Below, piece by piece: positions 17,112-25,026 of a DNA stretch of 64,000 bases (position 1 is the first letter of the stretch; every line of letters begins with the position of its first letter). The notes under the pieces were generated by a model that saw nothing but the letters and a program-made list of their open reading frames with translations, made no database searches and had not been told where the DNA came from. A program made the position numbers and the translations under genes. This stretch comes from Mycobacterium sp. 852002-51057_SCH5723018. Its GTDB lineage: Bacteria; Actinomycetota; Actinomycetes; Mycobacteriales; Mycobacteriaceae. The stretch covers positions 32,960-96,959 of the forward strand of contig NZ_LZIR01000108.1 in assembly GCF_001667035.1 (NCBI RefSeq), read 5' to 3'.

Positions 17112-18011
17112 CTAGAACGTCTCCGTGCAGCCGCCCTTGCGGTCGGGCGACTCGATCTGCACGGTGGCGTGGTCCAGCCCGCGCGCCGACAGCACCGCGC
17201 GGGCGTCGTGCAACACGCGGGCGGAGTCGGCGTCGCTGGTCAGGTGCGCGGTGCACATGTCCTTGCCGGGCGACAGCGTCCATACGTGCAGGTCGTGCAC
17301 GTCGGTCACGCCGTCGACGGCACCCAGCGCGGTGCGCAGCTCCTCGACGTCGATGTGGGCCGGCGACGTTTCGGAAAGGATCCGCAGCGCCGCGCGGGCC
17401 AGCGAAACCGCGCGGGGCAGGACCCACAGGGCGACCAGCACGGCGACCACCACGTCGGCGTAGGGCCAGTGCGTGGTCACGGTGACGATGCCGGCGATCA
17501 GCACGCCCAGGCTGCCGACGGTGTCGGCGACGACCTCCATGTAGGCGCCCTTGACCGCCAGGCTTCCCTCGGAGTGGGAACGAAGCAGCAGCGCCACCAC
17601 GAAATTGGCGGCCAGGCCGGCCAGCGCCACCGCGATCATCGGCACGCCGGGAACGGACGGGGCTTCCTTGAGCCGCTCGATGGCCTCGTAGAGGATGAAC
17701 AGCGCCACCCCGATCAGCAGCGCGGCGTTGGCGACGGCCGTGAAGACCTCCGCCCGATGCCAGCCATAGGTCCGCGCCGGCGACGAGCTGCCGCGCTGGG
17801 CGAGGATGACGGCGGCCAGGCCCATGAAGACCGCGACGACGTCGGTCAGCATGTGTCCGGCATCGGCCAGCAGCGCGATCGAGTTGATCAGCAACGATGT
17901 GGTCAACTCCACGACGAAGAATGCCGCCAGGATCGCCGCGGCGATGATCATGCGGGGGATCACCCGAGACGAGCCAGCCTCGGCGGGGGTGTGATTGTGG
18001 CCGGCTCCCAT
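17112..18011 (-). CDS. Cation diffusion facilitator metal exporter
   Basis: This 299-residue CDF-family protein would export divalent metal (Zn, Co, Cd or similar) in exchange for protons. It has about six membrane helices and a C-terminal cytoplasmic domain. The helix-2 metal motif is DAGHMLTDVVAVF (His and Asp). Helix 5 has AYMEVVADTVGSLGV, with Glu where many CDF proteins have His. The N-terminus HNHTPAEAG may bind metal. ATG 18011 touches a perfect 20-bp palindrome; in-frame TTG 18050 or an internal ATG are alternatives. Only 42 bp separate it from the upstream M50 gene. Confidence 0.88.
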   Translation of the reverse strand: MGAGHNHTPAEAGSSRVIPRMIIAAAILAAFFVVELTTSLLINSIALLADAGHMLTDVVAVFMGLAAVILAQRGSSSPARTYGWHRAEVFTAVANAALLIGVALFILYEAIERLKEAPSVPGVPMIAVALAGLAANFVVALLLRSHSEGSLAVKGAYMEVVADTVGSLGVLIAGIVTVTTHWPYADVVVAVLVALWVLPRAVSLARAALRILSETSPAHIDVEELRTALGAVDGVTDVHDLHVWTLSPGKDMCTAHLTSDADSARVLHDARAVLSARGLDHATVQIESPDRKGGCTETF

Positions 18012-18056
18012 AGCCCTTGCAATATATGCGTAAGCGCGCATATATTGCAAGGGCTA
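18011..18056. promoter_or_regulatory. Perfect 20-bp palindrome before the metal exporter
   Basis: The left arm tagcccttgcaatatatgcg (18011-18030) and its exact complement (18037-18056) flank the six bases taagcg. The element fills the whole gap between the stop codon of the M50 gene and the chosen start of the CDF gene, and includes bases of both codons. Its AT-rich inner part (aatatatgcg) stands out in GC-rich surroundings. It resembles the palindromic operators of ArsR/SmtB-type metal sensors, so I infer an operator. A hairpin terminator for the upstream gene is the alternative, but no T-run follows. Confidence 0.6.
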
Positions 18057-18836
18057 GAACCAGGCGCTCCAGAAGCGGGTCAGCGAGTTGCCGGCGCCGG
18101 CCAGCCGGTGCGGCACACCGGAGAAGTCGAACAACCACAGCACGAGCCCGAAGAACCACTGGTTGACCACCGGCGCCAAAAGCAGAAACAGCAGGATGAG
18201 GAAGCCGTACTGCTTGGCCGGCGCCAGCGCGCGCTGCGTCTGGGGGCTCAGGTGGGGTTCCAGGGCGTCGTACCCGTCCAGCCCCGGAATGGGCAGCAGG
18301 TTCAGCAACAACGCCGTGAGCTGGAGGAATCCCAGGAAGGCTACCCCTGCCCACAGCACCGCGTGGGCCGGGTCGTACAGCAGCCGGGTCAGCACCAGCA
18401 GCAGCACCGCGAGCGCCAGGTTGGCCGCCGGTCCCGCCAGGCTGACCAGGCTGCGGCGGGTGGGCGTCATGAACCAGGTCCGCACGTACACCGCGGCACC
18501 CGGCAGGCCGATCCCGCCCAGGGCGATGACCACCATCGGCAGCAGCAGCGACAGCGCGGGGTGGCTGTAGCGCCGTGGATCCAGCGTCAGGTAGCCGCGC
18601 ACCGCGACGTCGTGGTCGCCGAAGCGCCACGCCGTCATCGCGTGCCCGAATTCGTGCAGGCACAGCGAAACCAGCCAGCCGGCGATCACGAAGATGAACA
18701 CCCCGGCATAGGACAGCGGCCGCACGCTGGACCCCGCCAGCCAGGCCAGCACGCCGCCGACCGCCGTCACCCCGACCAGGCCCAAGAAGATGGGACTGGG
18801 TCGCACCGATTCGTGTTGCCGGGCGCCGAAGCTCAC
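18054..18836 (-). CDS. Site-2 protease-type M50 peptidase (Rv0359-like)
   Basis: This 260-residue intramembrane metalloprotease-like protein has the zinc motif HEFGH (LCLHEFGHAMTAWRFGD) near residue 62. The third ligand motif is LLNLLPIPGLDGYDALEPHL near residue 180. Several hydrophobic helices surround them. M50B relatives cleave membrane-bound regulators, but no substrate can be named here. Length and neighbourhood match Rv0359. The downstream metal exporter follows after 42 bp, with the palindrome between them. Confidence 0.88.
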   Translation of the reverse strand: MSFGARQHESVRPSPIFLGLVGVTAVGGVLAWLAGSSVRPLSYAGVFIFVIAGWLVSLCLHEFGHAMTAWRFGDHDVAVRGYLTLDPRRYSHPALSLLLPMVVIALGGIGLPGAAVYVRTWFMTPTRRSLVSLAGPAANLALAVLLLVLTRLLYDPAHAVLWAGVAFLGFLQLTALLLNLLPIPGLDGYDALEPHLSPQTQRALAPAKQYGFLILLFLLLAPVVNQWFFGLVLWLFDFSGVPHRLAGAGNSLTRFWSAWF

Positions 18837-18919
18837 CGCTCGAAATTACCGGACCTTGCGCGATGCGGGGCGACCAACGCCGCAGCCGTGACCGAGCAGC
18901 CGGAGGGCCACCGTTCTGT

Positions 18920-19321
18920 TCACGATCGCCAGTCCCGTCTGGATTCCCGCCGCTGTCGCGGGCGCAGCGACCAGGAGACTACGGCCAGTCCCGCGAAGAT
19001 CAGGGGACCCATCAGCGTCTTGGCCCCATCGCCGACCCAGACATGCGAGGCCGTGGCCCCGACGTAGATGAACATCAGACCCGCGTATGCCCACTCCTTG
19101 ATCAGGGGCAAACGCGGTGCCAGAAGTACGACGCCGGCCGCGACGTAGCAGACGCCGAGAATGGTCATGAAATACAGCGGATACCCGAGATGGGTCACGA
19201 CGCGCGTGAACGGCTGCAGGCGCAGGGCCCCCATCACCCCGCCCGCGAAACACTCGGCGGCCAGCGCGGCGGTTGCGGTCCAGTAGATCCAGGTGCGGCG
19301 ACCGGAAGCGGAAGGTGTCAT
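18920..19321 (-). CDS. DoxX-like membrane protein
   Basis: This 133-residue protein has four predicted membrane helices (IYWTATAALAAECFAGGVMG; YPLYFMTILGVCYVAAGVVL; YAGLMFIYVGATASHVWVG; LMGPLIFAGLAVVSWSL). It resembles DoxX-like small membrane proteins. ATG 19321 is chosen over an upstream in-frame codon because a good gaggagg ribosome site lies nine bases before it. No function can be assigned. I do not recall it at this place in M. tuberculosis, where Rv0358 and Rv0359 are neighbours. Confidence 0.7.
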   Translation of the reverse strand: MTPSASGRRTWIYWTATAALAAECFAGGVMGALRLQPFTRVVTHLGYPLYFMTILGVCYVAAGVVLLAPRLPLIKEWAYAGLMFIYVGATASHVWVGDGAKTLMGPLIFAGLAVVSWSLRPRQRRESRRDWRS

Positions 19322-19360
19322 TCGGCAAAGCCTCCTCACACCCTTCGACACCCGTCGGCC

Positions 19361-20008
19361 TCACGATGTGACCAGCAGCCAGCCCTCCACGTGGCGGTAG
19401 AACGTCGATCGGCGCGCCGCCCGCGGCGCCGCGACCCCGTCGCGCACCACGGTGACACCGGTGCTGCCCAGCTGGGCGGCGCGGCCGGCGACCCATCGGC
19501 GCCAGATCCCGCTCCGCACCGACGCCCGCAGGCCCGGCATCGCCGGCGTCGGCTCGACCCACACTGCGGCGACCTCGCCGTCGAACAACGTGACGTCGTC
19601 GACCACCGCCTCCCCGTGGAGCAGCCGCCGGTCGTCGGCGGGCAGCCAGCAGGCCCGGCCCACGATCGCCGACCCGGTCTCGTCGCGGATCAGCGTCACC
19701 CGCCGGGCGGAGCCGCGCCGGGCGCGCCGCGCCGCGCGCCGTCCGGCCGGCAGCCGGTACACCCGGGTCGCCGGGGTGCGGCGCCGCGGCACGTACGCCA
19801 CCTCGATGTCGAGCCGCTCGGCGCGCAGCAACCGGCTCAGCACGGCGGCCAGGTCGGCGTCGCCGCCGACCACCACCAGCCGCTGGTGTGGCCCGATCGC
19901 GGCGTCGACATCGTCCGCGCCGTCGGCCCGATGGGTCGGCAGGCCGCTCAGGGCCCCCGGCACCCGACGACCGCCGAACACGACCACGGCCACGGCCACG
20001 CCATTCAT
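19361..20008 (-). CDS. Conserved protein of unknown function (Rv0358-like)
   Basis: This 215-residue protein starts MNGVAVAVVVFGGRRVPGAL at ATG 20008, with an aggaggt ribosome site upstream. The length equals that of Rv0358 as I recall it. The N-terminal ~45 residues look like a Rossmann-type beta-alpha unit. The middle is very rich in Arg/Ala (RRAARRARRGSARRVTLIRD). No catalytic motif is visible. It is divergent from purA, with about 80 bp between starts. Confidence 0.7.
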   Translation of the reverse strand: MNGVAVAVVVFGGRRVPGALSGLPTHRADGADDVDAAIGPHQRLVVVGGDADLAAVLSRLLRAERLDIEVAYVPRRRTPATRVYRLPAGRRAARRARRGSARRVTLIRDETGSAIVGRACWLPADDRRLLHGEAVVDDVTLFDGEVAAVWVEPTPAMPGLRASVRSGIWRRWVAGRAAQLGSTGVTVVRDGVAAPRAARRSTFYRHVEGWLLVTS

Positions 20009-20089
20009 GCGTTCCTCGCTACCTCCTGGGATAGTCTGGGTCACCGGCTGGACCACAATAGACAGGCGCAATCAGGTGGGAGCAAAGTC

Positions 20090-21388
20090 ATGCCGGCAGT
20101 CGTCCTCATCGGCGCCCAATGGGGTGACGAGGGCAAAGGTAAGGCCACTGACCTGCTCGGCGGGCGCGTGCAGTGGGTGGTGCGCTACCAGGGCGGCAAC
20201 AACGCCGGGCATACCGTCGTCCTGCCCAGCGGCGAACATTTCGCGCTGCACCTGATCCCGTCCGGCGTGCTGACGCCCGGCGTCACCAACGTGATCGGCA
20301 ACGGCGTGGTGGTCGACCCCGGGGTGCTGCTCGACGAGCTCGAAGGCCTCGAAGACCGCGGCGTGGACACCTCCAAGCTGCTGATCTCGGCCGACGCTCA
20401 CCTGCTGCTGCCCTATCACGTGGCCATCGACAAGGTGACCGAGCGCTACATGGGCAACAAGAAGATCGGCACCACGGGCCGCGGCATCGGGCCGTGCTAC
20501 CAGGACAAGATCGCCCGCATGGGGATCCGGGTCGCCGACGTGTTCGACCCCGAACAGCTGACCCACAAGATCGAGGCCGCGCTGGAACTCAAGAACCAGA
20601 TCCTGGTCAAGGTTTACAACCGCAAGGCGCTGGATCCCTACCAGGTGGTCGAGGCGCTGCTGCAACAGGCGAAGGGATTCAAGCACCGCATCGCCGACAC
20701 CCGCCGGCTGCTCAACACCGCACTGGAGGCCGGCGAAACGGTCTTGCTGGAGGGCTCGCAGGGCACCCTGCTCGACGTCGACCACGGCACGTATCCCTAT
20801 GTGACGTCGTCGAATCCGACGGCGGGTGGCGCGGCCGTCGGGTCCGGGATCGGCCCGACGCGCATCACGACCGTGCTGGGCATCCTCAAGGCATACACCA
20901 CCCGCGTGGGCTCGGGCCCGTTCCCCACCGAGCTGTTCGACGAGTACGGCGAGTACCTGTCCAAGACGGGCGGCGAATTCGGTGTCACCACCGGGCGGCG
21001 CCGGCGCTGCGGCTGGTTCGACGCCGTGATCGCCCGCTACGCCACCCGGGTCAACGGCATCACCGACTTCTTCCTGACCAAGCTCGACGTGCTGTCCAGC
21101 CTGGAGACGGTGCCGGTGTGCGTCGGCTATCGGATCGACGGGACGCCCACTTATGACATGCCGATGACCCAAAGCGATCTCGCCCGCGCGGAGCCGATCT
21201 ACGAGGAACTGCCGGGTTGGTGGGAGGACATCTCGGACGCGCGCGAGTTCGACGACCTGCCCGCCAAGGCGCGCGACTACGTGTTGCGGCTGGAAGAGCT
21301 TGCCGGAGCACACATCTCGTGCATCGGCGTCGGTCCCGGACGCGATCAGACCATCGTGCGCCGCGACGTCCTGGCGGCCCGCCCGTGA
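20090..21388 (+). CDS. purA: Adenylosuccinate synthetase
   Basis: PurA joins aspartate to IMP using GTP, the first committed step to AMP. The 432-residue protein has the N-terminal signature IGAQWGDEGKGKATDLL with the catalytic Asp, then NNAGHTVV, GRGIGPCYQDK, QGTLLDVDHGTYPYVTSSN and the GTP-binding TTGRRRRCGWFD. Length equals M. tuberculosis PurA. A ggtggg ribosome site precedes the ATG. Its stop overlaps the GTG start of the next gene. Confidence 0.98.
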   Translation: MPAVVLIGAQWGDEGKGKATDLLGGRVQWVVRYQGGNNAGHTVVLPSGEHFALHLIPSGVLTPGVTNVIGNGVVVDPGVLLDELEGLEDRGVDTSKLLISADAHLLLPYHVAIDKVTERYMGNKKIGTTGRGIGPCYQDKIARMGIRVADVFDPEQLTHKIEAALELKNQILVKVYNRKALDPYQVVEALLQQAKGFKHRIADTRRLLNTALEAGETVLLEGSQGTLLDVDHGTYPYVTSSNPTAGGAAVGSGIGPTRITTVLGILKAYTTRVGSGPFPTELFDEYGEYLSKTGGEFGVTTGRRRRCGWFDAVIARYATRVNGITDFFLTKLDVLSSLETVPVCVGYRIDGTPTYDMPMTQSDLARAEPIYEELPGWWEDISDAREFDDLPAKARDYVLRLEELAGAHISCIGVGPGRDQTIVRRDVLAARP

Positions 21389-22032
21389 CGGATTTCGATC
21401 CGCGACAACTCGATCCCGACTACGAACATCACGGCGGCTTTCCGGAATACGCCCCGGCCACCCCGGGGCCGGGATTCGGCCGGTTCGTCGCGGCCATGCG
21501 CCGGCTGCAGGACCTGGCCGTGTCCGCCGACCCCGGCGACGACGCTCAAGACGTATGGGACGAGGCGGCCGACCGCGCCGCGGCGCTGGTGGAGCTGCTG
21601 GGTCAGTATCAGGCCGAGGAGGGCAAGGCGCCGGCCGGGCGGACGCCCGACCTGCCCGGCATGGGCAGCCTGCTGCTGCCGCCGTGGAGTCTGGCCCGGT
21701 ATGCGCCCGACGGCGTCGAAATGACCGGACACTTCAGCCGCTTTCACGTCGGCGGCAATCACGCGGTGCACGGCGGCGTGCTGCCGCTGCTGTTTGACCA
21801 CCTGTTCGGGATGATCAGCCACGCCGCGGGGCGGCCGATCAGCCGGACGGCGTTCCTGCACGTCGACTACCGCAAGATCACCCCGATCGATGCGCCGTTG
21901 CTGATGCGGGGCCGCGTCACCAGCGCCGAGGGCCGCAAGGCGTTCGTGTCCGCGGAATTGGTCGATGCAGACGACGCCCTGTTGGCCGAGGCCAACGGCC
22001 TGATGGTGCGGCTGCTGCCCGGCCAGCCCTGA
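21385..22032 (+). CDS. Hotdog-fold thioesterase-like protein (Rv0356c-like)
   Basis: This 215-residue protein has a PaaI-type hotdog motif HGGVLPLLFDHLFGMISHAAG near residue 130, with the downstream strand pattern TAFLHVDYRKITPIDAPLLM. It probably hydrolyses an acyl-CoA thioester, with substrate unknown. The first ~100 residues are an extra N-terminal region. The GTG start overlaps the purA stop by four bases, as for Rv0357c-Rv0356c. A synteny change relative to M. tuberculosis lies just downstream. Confidence 0.82.
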   Translation: MTDFDPRQLDPDYEHHGGFPEYAPATPGPGFGRFVAAMRRLQDLAVSADPGDDAQDVWDEAADRAAALVELLGQYQAEEGKAPAGRTPDLPGMGSLLLPPWSLARYAPDGVEMTGHFSRFHVGGNHAVHGGVLPLLFDHLFGMISHAAGRPISRTAFLHVDYRKITPIDAPLLMRGRVTSAEGRKAFVSAELVDADDALLAEANGLMVRLLPGQP

Positions 22033-22075
22033 GAAGGTGCGCCGCCCCCGCTCGCGGCGGACCTATCCTTGAGCG

Positions 22076-23350
22076 GTGACTGACCCCCCGACCGACGGAC
22101 AGGACGAGAAGACGACGGCGCTCACCGTGCCCGAGCCGGCGCCCGAAGCCCAGCCCGAATCCCAGGCCGCGGCCCGGACTCGGGTGATGTTGCTGGGGTC
22201 CGGCGAGCTCAGCCGGGAGCTGGCGGTCGCCCTGCGCCACCTCGGCGCCCAGGTGATCGCCGCGGAAGATGACCGCGAGCGACCGCATTCGCCCGCCCAC
22301 GGGGTGGCGGACGAGTCGCTGACCATCCCGTTGACCGATCCCGGCGAGGTGTCCGCCGCGATCGGGCGGCTGCGGCCGGACTTCGTCGTGACCGCCACCG
22401 GCGCGATCGCCGTGGATGCCCTCGACGCGCTGGCCGCGGGGCAGGAGCGCGATCGCCCCGAACTGGTGCCCAACGCGCGCACCGCCCGGCTCACCGCCGA
22501 CCGGGAGGCCCTGCGCCGGCTGGCCGCCGACGAGCTGGGCCTGCCGACCGCGCCGTTCTGGTTCGTCGGCTCGGTCGGCGAACTGCAGGCGGTGGCCACA
22601 CACGCCGGGTTTCCGTTGCTGGTGAAGCCGGTGTCCGGGCGCGGGCACTCCGTGGTCGCCGGACCCGACGACGTCGAGCCGGCCTGGCGGCGCGCGGTCG
22701 GCAGCGGACCGGGGGCACGGCAGCGCGCGATGGCCGAAACCGTGGTCGAGGTCGAGTTTGACGTCACCCTGATCGTGGTGCGCAGCGAAGGCCCGAACGG
22801 TCCGCAGATCGAGTTCTGCTCACCCATCGGCCATCGCGACGCCGACGGTGTGGTGCTGGAATCCTGGCAGCCCCAGCAGATGAGCGCGGCCGCGGTGGAC
22901 GCGGCCAAGTCGATCGCCGCGCGGATCGTCAAGGCGCTCGGCGGCCGCGGCGTCTTCGCCGTCGAATTGATGATCAAAGGCGACGAGGTGTACTTCGCCG
23001 ACGTCACCGCCCGCCCGCACCCGAGCGCCTGGGTGACCCTGCGGAGCCAGCGGCTTTCGGCGTTCGAGCTGCAGGCCCGCGCCATCCTCGGGTTGCCGCT
23101 GGACACGATGATGATGTCGCCGGGCGCCGCCCACCGGATAGAGCCCGGCCCCGGCGCCGGGTCTCCCACCGCCGCCGCGCTGACGGCCGCGCTGGCGGTC
23201 CCGGAAAGCGACCTCCGCGTCTTCGGGCTGGGATCGCCGTCCGCCCACAAGCTGGGCGTTGCACTGGCCACGGCGCCCGATGTGCGGACCGCCCGCGACC
23301 GCGCCCGACAGGTGGCGTCGGCCCTGAATATGCGAGACTCGGGCGGGTGA
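22076..23350 (+). CDS. purT: Formate-dependent GAR transformylase
   Basis: PurT is an ATP-grasp enzyme that makes formyl-GAR from GAR, formate and ATP, a folate-independent step of purine synthesis. The 424-residue protein shows VMLLGSGELSRELAVALRHLG at the N-terminal domain, the ATP-grasp core (FPLLVKPVSGRGHSVV; VVEVEFDVTLIVV) and the C-terminal VFAVELMIKGDEVYFADVTARPHPSAWVTL. The ~40 N-terminal residues before the fold are disordered. The start is GTG 22076. Its stop overlaps the next GTG, linking purT to the rhodanese gene. Confidence 0.95.
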   Translation: MTDPPTDGQDEKTTALTVPEPAPEAQPESQAAARTRVMLLGSGELSRELAVALRHLGAQVIAAEDDRERPHSPAHGVADESLTIPLTDPGEVSAAIGRLRPDFVVTATGAIAVDALDALAAGQERDRPELVPNARTARLTADREALRRLAADELGLPTAPFWFVGSVGELQAVATHAGFPLLVKPVSGRGHSVVAGPDDVEPAWRRAVGSGPGARQRAMAETVVEVEFDVTLIVVRSEGPNGPQIEFCSPIGHRDADGVVLESWQPQQMSAAAVDAAKSIAARIVKALGGRGVFAVELMIKGDEVYFADVTARPHPSAWVTLRSQRLSAFELQARAILGLPLDTMMMSPGAAHRIEPGPGAGSPTAAALTAALAVPESDLRVFGLGSPSAHKLGVALATAPDVRTARDRARQVASALNMRDSGG

Positions 23351-23769
23351 GCTACGCAGGAGACATCACGCCTCTCGAGGCGTGGAAGCTACTCAGCGAT
23401 AACCCCCGCGCCGTGTTGGTCGACGTCCGAACCGACGCCGAATGGCGATTCGTCGGAGTCCCCGACCTGTCCAGCATGGGCCGCGAGGTGGTCTACATCG
23501 AGTGGAATTCGAACGACGGCAGGCGCAACGAGAACTTCGTCGACGAGCTGCGGGAGCAGGTCCCACCCGCCCAAGCCGACGAGGAGCGGCCGGTGGTCTT
23601 CTTGTGTCGCTCGGGCAACCGCTCGATCGGCGCGGCCGAGGCGGCGACCGAGGCGGGCATCGCCCCGGCCTACAACGTGCTGGACGGTTTCGAAGGTCAC
23701 CTGGGCGCGACCGGGCATCGCGGCGAAACGGGCTGGCGCGCGGTGGGGTTGCCCTGGAAGCAGGGATGA
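23347..23769 (+). CDS. Rhodanese-domain protein (Rv0390-like)
   Basis: This single rhodanese domain of 140 residues has the active-site loop FLCRSGNRSIGAAEA near residue 84, with the persulfide-forming cysteine intact. Such proteins transfer sulfane sulfur. Its place between purT and metZ, as in M. tuberculosis, suggests a link to sulfur assimilation, although this is inference. The GTG start overlaps the purT stop, and metZ begins 18 bp after its end. Confidence 0.92.
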   Translation: MSYAGDITPLEAWKLLSDNPRAVLVDVRTDAEWRFVGVPDLSSMGREVVYIEWNSNDGRRNENFVDELREQVPPAQADEERPVVFLCRSGNRSIGAAEAATEAGIAPAYNVLDGFEGHLGATGHRGETGWRAVGLPWKQG

Positions 23770-23787
23770 AACGGGGATGAAGCCGCA

Positions 23788-25026
23788 ATGACCGACGGCC
23801 CCTCGGTCCGCACGCCCAAGGAGCTGCCCGACGGCGTCAGCCAGGCCACCATCGGCGTGCGCGGCGGGCTGCTGCGGTCCGGCTTCGAAGAGACCGCCGA
23901 GGCGATGTTCTTGACGTCCGGCTACGTCTACGAATCGGCGGCCGTCGCGGAGCGCTCGTTCACCGGCGAGCTGGACCACTTCGTCTACTCACGGTACGGC
24001 AACCCGACGGTGACGATGTTCGAGGAGCGGCTGCGCCTGATCGAGGGGGCGCCCGCGGCGTTCGCCACCGCCAGCGGCATGGCCGCGGTGTTCACCTCAC
24101 TGGGCGCGCTGCTGGCCGCCGGTGACCGGCTGGTCGCGGCGCGCAGCCTGTTCGGGTCGTGTTTCGTGGTGTGCAACGAGATCCTGCCGCGGTGGGGCGT
24201 GCAGACCGTCTTCGTCGACGGCGACGACCTGTCGCAATGGGAAAAGGCGCTGGCCGACCGCTCCGAGCCCACCGCGGCGGTGTTCTTCGAGACCCCGTCG
24301 AACCCGATGCAATCGCTGGTCGATATCGCCGCGGTGACCGAGCTGGCCCACGCCGCGGGCGCAAAAGTGGTGCTGGACAACGTTTTTGCCACACCGCTGC
24401 TGCAACAGGGTTTTCCGCTGGGCGTTGACGTGGTGGTGTACTCGGGCACCAAACACATCGACGGTCAGGGCCGGGTGCTGGGCGGCGCCATCCTCGGCGA
24501 CAAGGAGTACATCGACGGCCCGGTGCAGAAGCTGATGCGGCACACCGGCCCTGCGATGAGCGCATTCAACGCCTGGGTGTTGCTGAAAGGCCTTGAAACG
24601 ATGGCCGTTCGGGTCGAGCACAGCAATTCCTCGGCGCACCGGATCGCGGAATTCCTCGAGACCCATCCGGCGGTGAGTTGGGTGCGCTACCCGTACCTGG
24701 CATCGCACCCGCAGCACGACCTGGCCAAACGTCAGATGTCCGGCGGCGGGACGGTGATCACCTTCGCGCTCAGGGTCCCGACGGAGCCCGAAGGCACAGC
24801 CAAGCGGCGGGCGTTCGAAGTGCTCGACAAGCTGCAGCTGATCGACATCTCGAACAATCTCGGCGACGCCAAATCGCTGATCACTCACCCCGCAACCACG
24901 ACGCACCGCGCCATGGGCCCGGAGGGTCGCGCCGCGATCGGGTTGGGAGACAACGTGGTTCGCATCTCCGTCGGGCTGGAAGGCACCGACGACCTGATCG
25001 CCGACATCGATCAGGCCCTGAGCTAG
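23788..25026 (+). CDS. metZ: O-succinylhomoserine sulfhydrylase
   Basis: MetZ makes homocysteine from O-succinylhomoserine and sulfide in methionine synthesis. The 412-residue PLP enzyme has the Cys/Met-metabolism motif VVYSGTKHIDGQGRVLGGA near residue 218, with the PLP lysine in SGTKH. Other family stretches are FVYSRYGNPTVTMFEERL, ASGMAAVFTSLGALL and FFETPSNPMQSLVDI. The end overlaps the stop of ndhA, which converges on it. Confidence 0.95.
   Translation: MTDGPSVRTPKELPDGVSQATIGVRGGLLRSGFEETAEAMFLTSGYVYESAAVAERSFTGELDHFVYSRYGNPTVTMFEERLRLIEGAPAAFATASGMAAVFTSLGALLAAGDRLVAARSLFGSCFVVCNEILPRWGVQTVFVDGDDLSQWEKALADRSEPTAAVFFETPSNPMQSLVDIAAVTELAHAAGAKVVLDNVFATPLLQQGFPLGVDVVVYSGTKHIDGQGRVLGGAILGDKEYIDGPVQKLMRHTGPAMSAFNAWVLLKGLETMAVRVEHSNSSAHRIAEFLETHPAVSWVRYPYLASHPQHDLAKRQMSGGGTVITFALRVPTEPEGTAKRRAFEVLDKLQLIDISNNLGDAKSLITHPATTTHRAMGPEGRAAIGLGDNVVRISVGLEGTDDLIADIDQALS

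Noticed and set aside
17169..19067. A very long open frame on the + strand, over the metal exporter and M50 genes
   Set aside because: It is antisense to two clear families; its translation is low-complexity Arg/Gly/Gln/His, the usual shadow of GC-rich codon bias.
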